From: Brachybacterium sp. FME24
GTDB lineage: Bacteria > Actinomycetota > Actinomycetes > Actinomycetales > Dermabacteraceae
NCBI RefSeq assembly: GCF_014897705.1
Contig: NZ_JABUXV010000001.1
Coordinates: forward strand, 372,001-436,000
Direction: 5' to 3'
DNA length: 64,000 nt
The notes below the pieces were generated by a model. That model was not told the origin of the DNA and made no database searches. It was given only the letters and a program-made list of their open reading frames with translations. The first letter of the stretch is position 1; the number at the start of each line of letters is the position of its first letter. This document shows positions 1 through 6,868 of this stretch, piece after piece. The position numbers were made by a program, and so were the translations under genes.

Positions 1-657
1 ATCGGAGTTGCAGGTCAGGCCTGCACTGATGTCGAGCCCGACGGTGCCGACGAACATCGTGTCCAGCCACAGATCACGCATGGTCGCGGTGGCCAGCGGG
101 CCGGTGAGCTCGAAGGAGTACGGCTCGGCGACACCCCCGAGCACCACCGTGCGCACAGCGGGCCGCAGCACCGCCTCGGTGGCGATGTTCAGGGCCGCGC
201 ACACCACCGTCAGTCCCGGAGAGCCGTCGCGGGAGTCGATATCGGGGCGCGCCACGGCGCGACGCGCCGTGGAGGTGGTGGTGCGCCCTCCGTTGAAGCC
301 GATGATCTGCCCGGCCTCGACCAGGCTGACAGCTCGATCTGCCACCCGGTCACGCTGGGCGGATCCTTCGTCGGTGGCACGAGGCACAGCGGCGAGCGAG
401 TACGCCACATCGACGGCCACGATGCCGCCGTGGGTTCGCCGTGCCAACTGGGCGCGCTCCATCTCCATGAAGTCGCGCCGCACCGTGGACTCGCTGATCC
501 CGAGCTCCTCGGCGACCTCGGACACCGCCAGCCGCTTGGTGGTCGCCAGCAGGGTGAGCACGTGGTCCCAGCGGGCCGAACGGTCCCGAGGGACGCGCAC
601 GACGGACGCCCCGGACGCCCCCGACTTCTCGTCACTTTCAGAAATACGCAGATTCAC
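1..657 (-). CDS. DeoR/GlpR-family transcriptional regulator, C-terminus cut by window edge
   Basis: A reading frame of 219 codons enters the window without a stop, so the C-terminus lies outside. Residues about 30-85 form a DeoR-type winged helix (LAVSEVAEELGISESTVRRD), followed by a region rich in threonine and glycine (IIGFNGGRTTTST) that matches the start of the DeoR sugar-phosphate sensor fold. DeoR proteins usually repress neighbouring sugar or nucleoside catabolic operons and respond to a phosphorylated intermediate. The GTG at 657 is chosen as the longest in-frame start; no strong ribosome site decides it, and a second GTG lies 19 codons downstream. The target operon is presumably beyond the left edge, because the divergent neighbour is a tiny antitoxin-like gene. 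Confidence 0.8.
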   Translation of the reverse strand, partial: MNLRISESDEKSGASGASVVRVPRDRSARWDHVLTLLATTKRLAVSEVAEELGISESTVRRDFMEMERAQLARRTHGGIVAVDVAYSLAAVPRATDEGSAQRDRVADRAVSLVEAGQIIGFNGGRTTTSTARRAVARPDIDSRDGSPGLTVVCAALNIATEAVLRPAVRTVVLGGVAEPYSFELTGPLATATMRDLWLDTMFVGTVGLDISAGLTCNSD

Positions 658-740
658 GCATCCAGTATTGCGCAGCTTGCCCCGAATGCAGCCACAACCG
701 GGCAAATTCGCCCAGAAGGCGGTCGATGTGGGGGTCACAT

Positions 741-770
741 TTGAGTCACAGCTCGCGGGCGTCGTAAGTT
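741..770 (+). promoter_or_regulatory. Candidate sigma-A promoter for the antitoxin-like gene
   Basis: TTGAGT (741-746) and TAAGTT (765-770) are separated by 18 bases and lie about 50 bases before the small gene starting at 821. A short hairpin (CGCCCC/GGGGCG, 779-794) sits between promoter and ribosome site. The promoter is inferred from spacing and similarity only. Confidence 0.35.
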
Positions 771-820
771 GGCGGTGTCGCCCCGCGTGGGGCGGTTCCG
801 CGAACGAAAGGACACCGATC

Positions 821-1030
821 ATGGGCTTCGACGACGCGCTGAACAAGGCCAAGGGGTTCGCTAGCGAGAACTCAGAGCAGGCCGAACAGGGGATCGACGC
901 TGCGACCGAGCAGATCAAGGAGCGCACCCCGGACAACATCGACGAGCACGTCGACTCCGGTGCCGACGCCGCCCGCGACCAGCTCGGTCTCGGTGGCGAC
1001 GAGAACAAGGGCGGCGAACAGGGCAACTGA
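821..1030 (+). CDS. MT0933-like antitoxin family small protein
   Basis: A 69-residue, highly charged protein beginning MGFDDALNKAKGFASENSEQ with a repeated helical pattern of E, Q, D and A and a glycine-rich tail. This matches the actinobacterial MT0933/Rv0909-like antitoxin family, which consists of 50-70 residue amphipathic helical proteins. An AAAGGA ribosome site precedes the ATG by about 8 bases. The Mycobacterium protein is described as an antitoxin next to a polyketide-cyclase-like toxin (Rv0910). No such partner is adjacent here, so an orphan or a stress-related helical protein is equally possible. A strong hairpin terminator follows, so it is probably transcribed alone. Confidence 0.7.
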   Translation: MGFDDALNKAKGFASENSEQAEQGIDAATEQIKERTPDNIDEHVDSGADAARDQLGLGGDENKGGEQGN

Positions 1031-1051
1031 TCGCCCCTCTCCGCTTGTGAA

Positions 1052-1086
1052 GAGAAGCCCCCGACGCTGGGCGTCGGGGGCTTCTC
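1052..1086. terminator. Intrinsic terminator-like hairpin, possibly bidirectional
   Basis: A perfect 16-bp stem (1052-1067 pairing with 1071-1086) with a 3-base loop lies between the stop of the antitoxin-like gene and the convergent CopC gene. There is no long T-run. Its position between convergent genes suggests it serves both strands. Confidence 0.7.
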
Positions 1087-1123
1087 CGTGCCTCAGGCCC
1101 CCAGGCGAGGGCTCAGGGCCTCG

Positions 1124-1762
1124 TCAGGTGCGCTTGCGCAGGGCGAAGAACGCGGCGATCGCGACCCCGACCACGGCAACACCCACGACGCCCAGCAGCA
1201 GCGGCATCGAGGAGCTCTCTCCCTCCGAGGGAGTCTCCTCGTCCGCTTCGGCGGTCGCAGCGGGAGTGGTCTCCTCCGCACCTCCGGAGTCGCTGGCCCC
1301 TGCTCCCCCGGCGTCGCCGGCCGTACCGCCCGCATCGCTCGGTCCAGCTGCCTCGTCGGCGCCCTGCTCCACCGTGATCGTGAAGGTGCCTTCGATCGGA
1401 TGACCATCGCTGGAGACCACGCGCCACTGCACGGTGTGGGTGCCGGCCGGGAGCGGTTCCTCCACGGGCGCGGTCACGGTCGGGCCGTCGATCGTGGGCG
1501 TCACCTCGGTGAGGGTCTCGCCGGACTCGTCGACGATCCGCACCACGGGGCTCACCTCGAGGACGTCCGCGGAGTACGTCAGGGTGATGGCGTCGGGCTG
1601 GACCTCGAGGGTCGCCCCGTCGGCCGGATCCGAGGAGATCAAGGTGTCGTGAGCGTGGGCCGGGGCGGGCAGCAGCGCCGTCGCGGCGAGCATCAGCGCC
1701 GCGCAGAGCGCCAGCAGCGTCGCAGGGCGAACAGGTGCGTGGCGGTGGGTCACAGGAATCAC
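1124..1762 (-). CDS. CopC-domain copper-resistance-like protein with C-terminal membrane anchor
   Basis: 212 residues. Residues 1-38 are a signal peptide with cleavage expected after AHA, leaving a mature N-terminus beginning with His-Asp, typical of CopC, where the N-terminal histidine binds Cu(II). Residues 38-130 match the CopC beta-barrel, including the DGHPIEGTF motif near its end. A low-complexity Ala/Gly/Ser/Glu linker (about 135-180) leads to one transmembrane helix (about 185-205) and the basic tail RKRT. Other CopC-type proteins are fused to or adjacent to CopD, which is missing here. Role: extracytoplasmic copper binding or delivery (family knowledge). The GTG start at 1762 has no clear ribosome site; a GTG three codons inside is an alternative. 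Confidence 0.85.
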   Translation of the reverse strand: MIPVTHRHAPVRPATLLALCAALMLAATALLPAPAHAHDTLISSDPADGATLEVQPDAITLTYSADVLEVSPVVRIVDESGETLTEVTPTIDGPTVTAPVEEPLPAGTHTVQWRVVSSDGHPIEGTFTITVEQGADEAAGPSDAGGTAGDAGGAGASDSGGAEETTPAATAEADEETPSEGESSSMPLLLGVVGVAVVGVAIAAFFALRKRT

Positions 1763-1881
1763 GGCTGCAGGTTACGCCCGCGCGCTGACGCAGAGCTGGA
1801 CGGTGACCGACGTCGCAGCCGCTGGGCGACACCTGGTCACGGCGCCCACGCGCGCCCTGTCTCGTGTCCCGGTTCGGCCGG

Positions 1882-3351
1882 TCAGTTCCCCGGAAGCGGG
1901 ACCCCGTGCTCGAGGACCGGCAGGGCAGCCCGCGCCGCTTCGATCTCTGCGAGATCGAGATCGACCAGCAGCAGTCCCGGTTCCCGGCCCAGCTCCTGAC
2001 CGATCTGCCCGAGGGGACCGACGACGGCGCTCTGCCCGATGCCGCGCGCGGCCCGGCCGGAGTAGTCCGCCGGCGGCGCCTGGTCCGCGGCGAGGATCAG
2101 GGTGGTGGAGTCCAGGGCGCGGGCCTGCAGCAGCAGTCGCAGCTGCTCGCTCTTGCCATCGCCGTCGGCCCAGGCCAGGGGCAGCAGGATGGCGTGCGCA
2201 CCACGGTGGGCGAGGGCGGTGAACTGTTCGGGGAACCGCACGTCATAGCAGGTGGCGATGCCCAGCCGGGTCCCGTCGAGGTCGATCGTGACGAGCTCCT
2301 CGCCGGGGGCGACGGTCTCGGACTCGCGGGAACCGTACGCGTCGAACAGATGGATCTTGCGATAGTCCGCGTAGACGACAGGGGTGGCAGGACCGGTATC
2401 GCTCGTGTCCTCGCGCACGGCCGGACCGCGCACGATCACGGTGTTGTGCACACGGCCGGCGGCGGCCGGGGTGAAGGACCCCGCGACCACGACGAGGCCG
2501 TACTGGTCGGCGAGCTCCTGCACGAGGCGCTCGAAGGCGGTGTGGTGGGCGTCGGCCGCCGCGCGCAGGTCGGTGCCGAAGGGGGTCAGGGTCGCTTCGG
2601 GCAGCAGCACCAGGTGGGCGCCGGCGGCCGCGGCCTCGGCGACGGCTCCGCGCACGGTGTCGGCGGTGACCGCGACATCCTCGGAGACCTCGATCTGGGC
2701 GAGGGCGATGCGGGGGCCGGCGACGCGGCGCACCTCCTCCAGGGCGTCGGGGGTGTCGATATCCGCTCCTTCGCTTCCGATGGGGGCGCGTGTGGCCAAT
2801 TCGTCGTCGCCGAGCTGGGCGTAGAGGCGGCGCAGGCTGAGGTCCGCCCAGCCGCCGTCAGGGTCCTCGACCGCGGCGAGCGCGCTGCGCAGGCGCGCGA
2901 GCGGCCAGGCGGCGCAGAGGAACTGGACGTGGCCGTCGCCGGCTGCGAGCGCTACCACCCGCTGTTCGGCGCTGCTCGCCGCCACCAGGGAGGCCAGGGT
3001 CTCGGCCCGCAGCAGTGGCATGTCGCCACCGAGGACCAGCACGATGGCCTCGGTGGCCTCCGGCGGGATCTCGGCGACTCCGCGGGCGAGGGCCGCGAGC
3101 GGCCCGGAGCGCGGCGGGTCCTCCAGCACGAAGCGAGCGCCATGGCCGTGCGCGAGCGCGGTGCCATCCTGACCGTCGGGGCCGACGACGATGCGCCGAC
3201 CCGACGGGGCGGCACGCAGCACGCGCTGCAGCGTGCTGGTCCCGGCGATCGGCACGCGCGTCTTGTCCGTACCGCCGAGGCGGGAGGAGGCACCGCCGGC
3301 CAGCACGATTGTGGCGGCGGTGGCGAGGGTCTCGTGCGGCTGGCTCGGCAT
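1882..3351 (-). CDS. Fusion of MobA-like nucleotidyltransferase and carbon-nitrogen hydrolase (nitrilase superfamily)
   Basis: 489 residues with two complete domains. Residues 11-205 are a MobA-type NTP transferase, with the signature LAGGASSRLGG (18-27), K30 and the metal-binding GGDMP (D110). This family transfers GMP to molybdopterin or makes related nucleotidyl products. Residues 213-489 are a nitrilase/omega-amidase-like hydrolase with the Glu-Lys-Cys triad visible: E252 in LLPEATL, K332 in YRKIHLFD and C368 in ATCYDVRFPE. The two frames are continuous with a short linker (TPDALEEVRRVAG), so a sequencing frameshift is not needed to explain the join. The two activities have no obvious shared pathway. 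The hydrolase half could repair a damaged amide or act independently. An AGGAT ribosome site supports the ATG. Confidence 0.85.
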   Translation of the reverse strand: MPSQPHETLATAATIVLAGGASSRLGGTDKTRVPIAGTSTLQRVLRAAPSGRRIVVGPDGQDGTALAHGHGARFVLEDPPRSGPLAALARGVAEIPPEATEAIVLVLGGDMPLLRAETLASLVAASSAEQRVVALAAGDGHVQFLCAAWPLARLRSALAAVEDPDGGWADLSLRRLYAQLGDDELATRAPIGSEGADIDTPDALEEVRRVAGPRIALAQIEVSEDVAVTADTVRGAVAEAAAAGAHLVLLPEATLTPFGTDLRAAADAHHTAFERLVQELADQYGLVVVAGSFTPAAAGRVHNTVIVRGPAVREDTSDTGPATPVVYADYRKIHLFDAYGSRESETVAPGEELVTIDLDGTRLGIATCYDVRFPEQFTALAHRGAHAILLPLAWADGDGKSEQLRLLLQARALDSTTLILAADQAPPADYSGRAARGIGQSAVVGPLGQIGQELGREPGLLLVDLDLAEIEAARAALPVLEHGVPLPGN

Positions 3352-3423
3352 GCCCCGATCCTGCCATGGGCGCTAAGATGACCGCGCCCGTGCGTCGCCG
3401 GATGATGACCGCCGGGCAGGATC

Positions 3424-3496
3424 GCCCCCGTAGCTCAGGGGATAGAGCACCGCTCTCCTAAAGCGGGTGTCGGACGTTCGAATCGTCTCGGGGGCA
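3424..3496 (+). tRNA. tRNA-Arg (anticodon CCT)
   Basis: Full cloverleaf: acceptor GCCCCCG/CGGGGGC (3424-3430 with 3489-3495), D stem GCTC/GAGC, anticodon stem CCGCT/AGCGG around the loop CTCCTAA with anticodon CCT at 3457-3459, T stem GGACG/CGTCT around TTCGAAT, and discriminator A at 3496. CCA is not encoded. A candidate -10 (TAAGAT, 3374-3379) lies upstream. The 3' half is duplicated at 5190-5232, marking this tRNA as an integration site. Confidence 0.95.
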
Positions 3497-3497
3497 C
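3455..3497 (+). repeat. Attachment-site-like repeat, copy 1, inside tRNA-Arg
   Basis: Forty-three bases covering the anticodon loop to the 3' end of the tRNA recur at 5190-5232 with a single mismatch (G at 3463 versus C at 5198). The last 34 bases are identical. Duplication of a tRNA 3' half is the classic product of tyrosine-recombinase integration. Confidence 0.85.
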
Positions 3498-3620
3498 TGA
3501 TCTGACCAGCAAGTTTGCACGTCATAACGCACTCTCCAGAGAGCGATCTGCTTCGCGTGACACCCGTGTGACACCCGCTCGTCCGTTCACCAGTGCGAGA
3601 GCCGCCGCGCCTTCGCTTCC

Positions 3621-3676
3621 TGCGACGTGCGTGCTGCGACGTGCGTGCTGCGACGTGCGTGCTGCGACGTGCGTGT
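3621..3676 (+). repeat. Tandem array of a 14-bp unit (four copies)
   Basis: The unit TGCGACGTGCGTGC occurs at 3621, 3635 and 3649 and with one change at 3663, followed by a degenerate fifth copy (GCGCGACGTGCGG). It sits about 125 bases from the attachment-like repeat, a position where recombinase or regulator binding repeats are often found; this function is inferred. Confidence 0.8.
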
Positions 3677-3684
3677 AGCGCGAC

Positions 3685-4005
3685 GTGCGGCAAGTGCTCG
3701 ACATGTATCGCGAGAACTTCGCAGAAACATCGACCATTAACACAGAGCGCGACCTCGAGTCGGGTACCGAGGCCCGGCCGATGGGAAGTGTCTGCCTCAA
3801 GGTGCACAAGTGGCAAATCATATCAGTCTCATGCCTGCTCTTTGCCGGACAGACGGCCGAGGAGATCCCATTCCTTGGAAAGACGTCTTGGACGAACACT
3901 CTCGTAGTGCTGGGGGCGCCTCGGCGCAGCGGCGCAGTAATCAGGAAGTGGGCCAAGACCGCCACGCTTCCCAAGACATTCTGCGTTAGCGACGAGGACA
4001 TCTAA
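3685..4005 (+). CDS. Hypothetical protein in the tRNA-linked element
   Basis: A 106-residue frame starting MRQVLDMYRENFAET. No domain, signal peptide or membrane helix is evident, though residues 43-55 are hydrophobic. It lacks an obvious ribosome site, and its codon choice is not the strongly G/C-ending pattern of the flanking chromosome, which fits either foreign origin or chance. Competing frames on the minus strand (ATG at 4050 or 4001) are no better. It ends just before the 21-bp palindrome, which could terminate it. Treat as weakly supported. Confidence 0.25.
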   Translation: MRQVLDMYRENFAETSTINTERDLESGTEARPMGSVCLKVHKWQIISVSCLLFAGQTAEEIPFLGKTSWTNTLVVLGAPRRSGAVIRKWAKTATLPKTFCVSDEDI

Positions 4006-4050
4006 GACGGCGCACAGAAAGGACGCCCACCGCCGCTGAACACGTGCCAT

Positions 4051-4104
4051 CTACACCATATCCCCGGCCGCGCTACCATCAATGCGGCCGGGGATATGGT
4101 GTAG
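4051..4104. terminator. Perfect 21-bp inverted repeat, probable bidirectional terminator
   Basis: Bases 4051-4071 are the exact reverse complement of 4084-4104, with a 12-base loop. It lies between the ends of the weak plus-strand gene and the minus-strand membrane-protein gene. There is no T-run, so a protein-binding or recombination site cannot be excluded. Confidence 0.6.
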
Positions 4105-4116
4105 GTGAGCCTCTCG

Positions 4117-4332
4117 CTATTCCCCAGTCACCCTCTGCCTTCTCGAAACCACAGCTGAGACGACCGCGATTATGGCTCCGATAGCGATAGTTAAAAGGCC
4201 AGCAAATGCAAGAGCCTGGGAGTCTATGATCCAGAACCCCAGCAAGGCTCCGGCCGCGCCAAGAGCAAGAATATAGAGGCTATTTCTCTTCATCGTGTCT
4301 GCGATTGTGGACGAACCGGAGTGTACGGGCAC
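4117..4332 (-). CDS. Small two-helix membrane protein of the tRNA-linked element
   Basis: 71 residues starting at a GTG that has an excellent AAAGGAGG ribosome site (4339-4346) six bases upstream; this site decides the start over the internal ATG at 4293. The product has a short polar N-terminus, two hydrophobic segments (about residues 18-37 and 41-62) and the basic end SRRQRVTGE, giving a helical hairpin with a cytoplasmic C-terminus by the positive-inside rule. The family is not recognised. Its clear translation signal makes it the most believable gene of the element. Small two-helix proteins of mobile elements include holin-like, toxin-like and exclusion proteins, but nothing here distinguishes among these. 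Confidence 0.6.
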   Translation of the reverse strand: MPVHSGSSTIADTMKRNSLYILALGAAGALLGFWIIDSQALAFAGLLTIAIGAIIAVVSAVVSRRQRVTGE

Positions 4333-5189
4333 TTTGGCCTCCTTTGAAATGTCTTCAAGGTTACGTGGACTGCTTCTCGCAGTCAAGAACGCGGTTCTTC
4401 GTCGATCTGGTGGGGAGTTACGCGCTTGGGGTGATATGCAGAGCGTAGGAGTCAAGGTCCCCGATGATCAGAAGCACCGACCAATGTTCGACTTCGAGGA
4501 CCTCGCCGCCGTCCAACGCTACGGTGGGCCGGTGCGCCCACCACTACCGACCCGTGTGCCCGATGTGACGTGCTGCTTAGACCGCCCAACGTGCAGGTCG
4601 AGGCGGTTCAACGGGACCAGGCCGTGATGACGGTGACGGTCTCCGCGCAGTGGCTGCTAATGGGCTGCCCGCACTGCAGGGTCGTGACCCCCAGCCGGGA
4701 CCGGCGAGGCCGTGTGCTGCAACGACGCGCCGCAGAGTGACAGCCGAGTTCGGCTCGGGTGGCGTCAGCGCGTCTGACGCTGCCCGGACCCGGCATGCGC
4801 GCGTGGGACGTTCAACGAGCAGATGCCGACCCTCCTCGCGGCAAGGGAATCAATGGACGGGAAGTAGATCGCGTACGAGTGGTCTTTCATGCCGCCGGTG
4901 AGAACTTTCCCTACTGACTCAAGGCGGCGGCTCCGCCGCCGCGCGGCCGGCTGGGGCGGGGCCCCGCGCAGCGGCCGCGGGCGGCCTCGCGTGCCCCTCC
5001 CCGCCAACCGCAGCAACAAGCGGGGCGGCACCTGGTCTACACAGGTACCGCGCTCGCCGCTTTCGGAGCTGCTGGGCACGTCGGTGCGTGACCCCCTGGT
5101 GACTCCCGACGACGCAATCGCCGTCGATCCGCTCCCTTTGGACACCCCGTGCACCGCCTGCAACGCCGCGCGCTTCTACGTACCCAGGA
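4333..5189. other. Gene-poor right part of the element
   Basis: No convincing gene. A short frame at 4627-4740 (37 codons, ATG) encodes a peptide with a CPHC motif, and the frame from 4889 contains CTAC near its end; both could be remnants of zinc-ribbon proteins, but neither has a good ribosome site. Bases about 4919-5030 are extremely GC-rich with overlapping small hairpins. No origin-like iteron array was seen. Confidence 0.4.
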
Positions 5190-5232
5190 CTCCTAAACCG
5201 GGTGTCGGACGTTCGAATCGTCTCGGGGGCAC
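5190..5232 (+). repeat. Attachment-site-like repeat, copy 2 (tRNA-Arg 3' half)
   Basis: It matches 3455-3497 at 42 of 43 positions. It lacks the 5' half of the tRNA and so is not a gene. It marks the distal end of the insertion; chromosome-like sequence resumes after it. Confidence 0.85.
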
Positions 5233-5243
5233 GAGTTGCAGTT

Positions 5244-5340
5244 GGTCATGACGTCATTCTCAGCAGGACAGCGCGATGCGATCGCTCTTCGGCTGCGCGG
5301 CCACGCCTGCCGCCGTCCCCGCGTCGACGACGTCATGACC
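5244..5340. repeat. Widely spaced 12-bp inverted repeat next to the distal attachment site
   Basis: GGTCATGACGTC (5244-5255) is the exact reverse complement of GACGTCATGACC (5329-5340), with 73 bases between them. Each arm contains the palindrome GACGTC. The 5233-5467 interval otherwise holds no gene. Confidence 0.6.
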
Positions 5341-5467
5341 CACGACACCAAGGGAGCGCGCCCCCTGCGCCCCGAGAGATCGTGAAGTCGCAGGCGTCCC
5401 AAGACCCTGCGTTGCGGTCCAGCGCAATGACCGTGGCGTGATCGAATCCCACGGACGGCCGAGCGCG

Positions 5468-6622
5468 TCATGACATCTTCGGTGCGGTGATCTCGATGCG
5501 GAGGATGCGATCGTCACCAGGGCGAGCGTCGGTGCCGCCCCAGGTTGCGCGGTCCGTATTGGACGTCACCACCCAGAGTGCCCCGTCGGGGGCGACTTCC
5601 ACCGTGCGGATGCGACCGTAGTCACCGACGAGGTGAGCGATGGGGTCATGGGTGGAGGAGTTCCCGTCGACGGGGATCTGCCAGAGTCGCTGACCGCCGA
5701 GCGCTCCGACCCACAGGGAGCCGTGTGCATAGGCGAGACCGGATGGGCTCGCGTCGTCGGGGTGGATTGTTGCGATCGGTGGCTCACCCGTGTCTCCGCT
5801 GGTGCCTTCTGTCTCGGGCCAGCCGTAGTCGAGTCCTGGTTGGAGGACGTTGATCTCGTCCCAGGTGCGGTGCCCGAGCTCTGAGGCGTAGGCGGTGCCG
5901 TCGGGTCCGAAGGCGATGCCTTGGACGTTGCGGTGCCCACTGGAGTAGATCGGAGTGTCGCCCGGGTTGTCTTCGGGGATCGAGCCGTCGAGCCCGATGC
6001 GGAGGATCTTCCCGTTCAGTGACTCTGCGGTGGCCGCGTTCTCGGGTTCGAAGGCGTCGCCGGTGCCGATCCATAGGTGTCCGTCGGGGCCGATGGTGAG
6101 GCGGCCGCCGTGGTGTCGATCGGCAGTCTGGATGCCGTCGAGGAGCACCTGATCGACTTCGAGAGACGCGTAGTCGTCGGCGATCGTGACTGCCACGATC
6201 CGATTCTCGTCGGCGCCGGATACGGAGGCGAACACGGTGCGGTCGTCGTCGAAGTCCGGTGAGGCGACGATGCCGAGGAGCCCGCCTTCTGAGGACACGT
6301 CGACGTCGGGCACCACGCCGACGGGGACGGGGTCGCCGCCGTCAGCGGCGACCCTCAGAATCTGCCCGGTGATCCTCTCGGAGACCAGAGCGGAGCCGTC
6401 GGGGAGGAATGTGAGCCCCCAAGGGGATACCAGTTCCGTGCTGAGCTCCGTGATCTCGCCGAGCGACGCGAACGACGCGTCGGAGGGGGACGTCTCTGCT
6501 GTTCCGTTCTGCGGTGGTCCGGGGGCTGGGGCGGCTGTGCAGCCGGCCAGCATCGTGGCAGCGAGAAGTATGCCTGCCACAGTATTCGGGATCGGTCGTT
6601 CTCGACGGCTCAGCGTGGTCAT
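5468..6622 (-). CDS. Glucose/sorbosone dehydrogenase-like (PQQ-type beta-propeller) lipoprotein
   Basis: 384 residues. A lipoprotein signal ends in LAGC (C28), then a low-complexity linker (29-50) and a six-bladed propeller of the GSDH family (about 55-380). The RHHGG motif at 169-173 corresponds to the catalytic histidine region of soluble PQQ glucose dehydrogenase, and repeated GPDG-type blade turns are visible ([15 protein letters not shown]). Family members oxidise aldose sugars outside the cell when supplied with PQQ; no PQQ synthesis genes are in the window, so activity is uncertain. The ATG overlaps the stop of the preceding fragment by four bases (ATGA), and GGAG lies 8 bases upstream, so it is cotranscribed with the upstream SDR gene. 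Confidence 0.85.
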   Translation of the reverse strand: MTTLSRRERPIPNTVAGILLAATMLAGCTAAPAPGPPQNGTAETSPSDASFASLGEITELSTELVSPWGLTFLPDGSALVSERITGQILRVAADGGDPVPVGVVPDVDVSSEGGLLGIVASPDFDDDRTVFASVSGADENRIVAVTIADDYASLEVDQVLLDGIQTADRHHGGRLTIGPDGHLWIGTGDAFEPENAATAESLNGKILRIGLDGSIPEDNPGDTPIYSSGHRNVQGIAFGPDGTAYASELGHRTWDEINVLQPGLDYGWPETEGTSGDTGEPPIATIHPDDASPSGLAYAHGSLWVGALGGQRLWQIPVDGNSSTHDPIAHLVGDYGRIRTVEVAPDGALWVVTSNTDRATWGGTDARPGDDRILRIEITAPKMS

Positions 6623-6840
6623 TGCGTCAGCTCCAAGGTTTCTGCGAATCCCAGGCGTCGTACGGAGGCTTCGCGGGTCAGGTCGTTGAACGTCAACACG
6701 CCGGGGCCGAGGAACGGCGGCGTCGTGACGGGGGTATTGCTGCCGACGCCCACCGGCGTCCCGTCGCAGCGAGCCTGCCGATGCGGGAGTGCCGCGCGGT
6801 CGACGCCCGCGGAGGTTCCCGTGATCAGGACGGTGCTCAT
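6619..6840 (-). pseudogene. Fragment resembling the start of an NAD(P)-binding reductase
   Basis: 73 residues beginning [18 protein letters not shown], which mimics the beta-alpha start of an SDR-type Rossmann fold, but the remainder is only about 55 residues and lacks every later motif. The tail ([20 protein letters not shown]) is unrelated to a complete fold. It is probably an internally deleted remnant that still links SDR and GSDH translation through a GGGGAA site and an ATGA overlap. It could instead be a genuine small protein; the family is not recognised. Confidence 0.4.
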
Positions 6841-6868
6841 GGGAGTTCCCCTGTGCCCGCCGTCTGCC

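Larger units (their letters stand above)
3498..5189. mobile_element. Small tRNA-Arg-integrated element or remnant, no integrase
   Basis: The interval between the two 43-bp repeats is about 1.7 kb and differs visibly from its surroundings. Much of 3700-4460 is less GC-rich, coding is sparse, and it carries tandem repeats, a 21-bp palindrome and one convincing small membrane-protein gene on the minus strand. No integrase, excisionase, replication or transfer gene is recognisable. It may be a decayed integrative element, or a satellite that borrowed a recombinase. The boundary repeats are direct evidence of insertion; the type of element is inference. Confidence 0.7.

Noticed and set aside
3373-3816. 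Minus-strand open frame ending in TRFRRAVLYPLSYGG
   Set aside because: This peptide is the well-known artefact of translating the antisense of a tRNA-Arg gene. The frame runs through the tRNA and the tandem repeats.
3498-5189. Insertion sequence or prophage
   Set aside because: No transposase, terminal inverted repeats at the ends, integrase or phage structural gene could be recognised.
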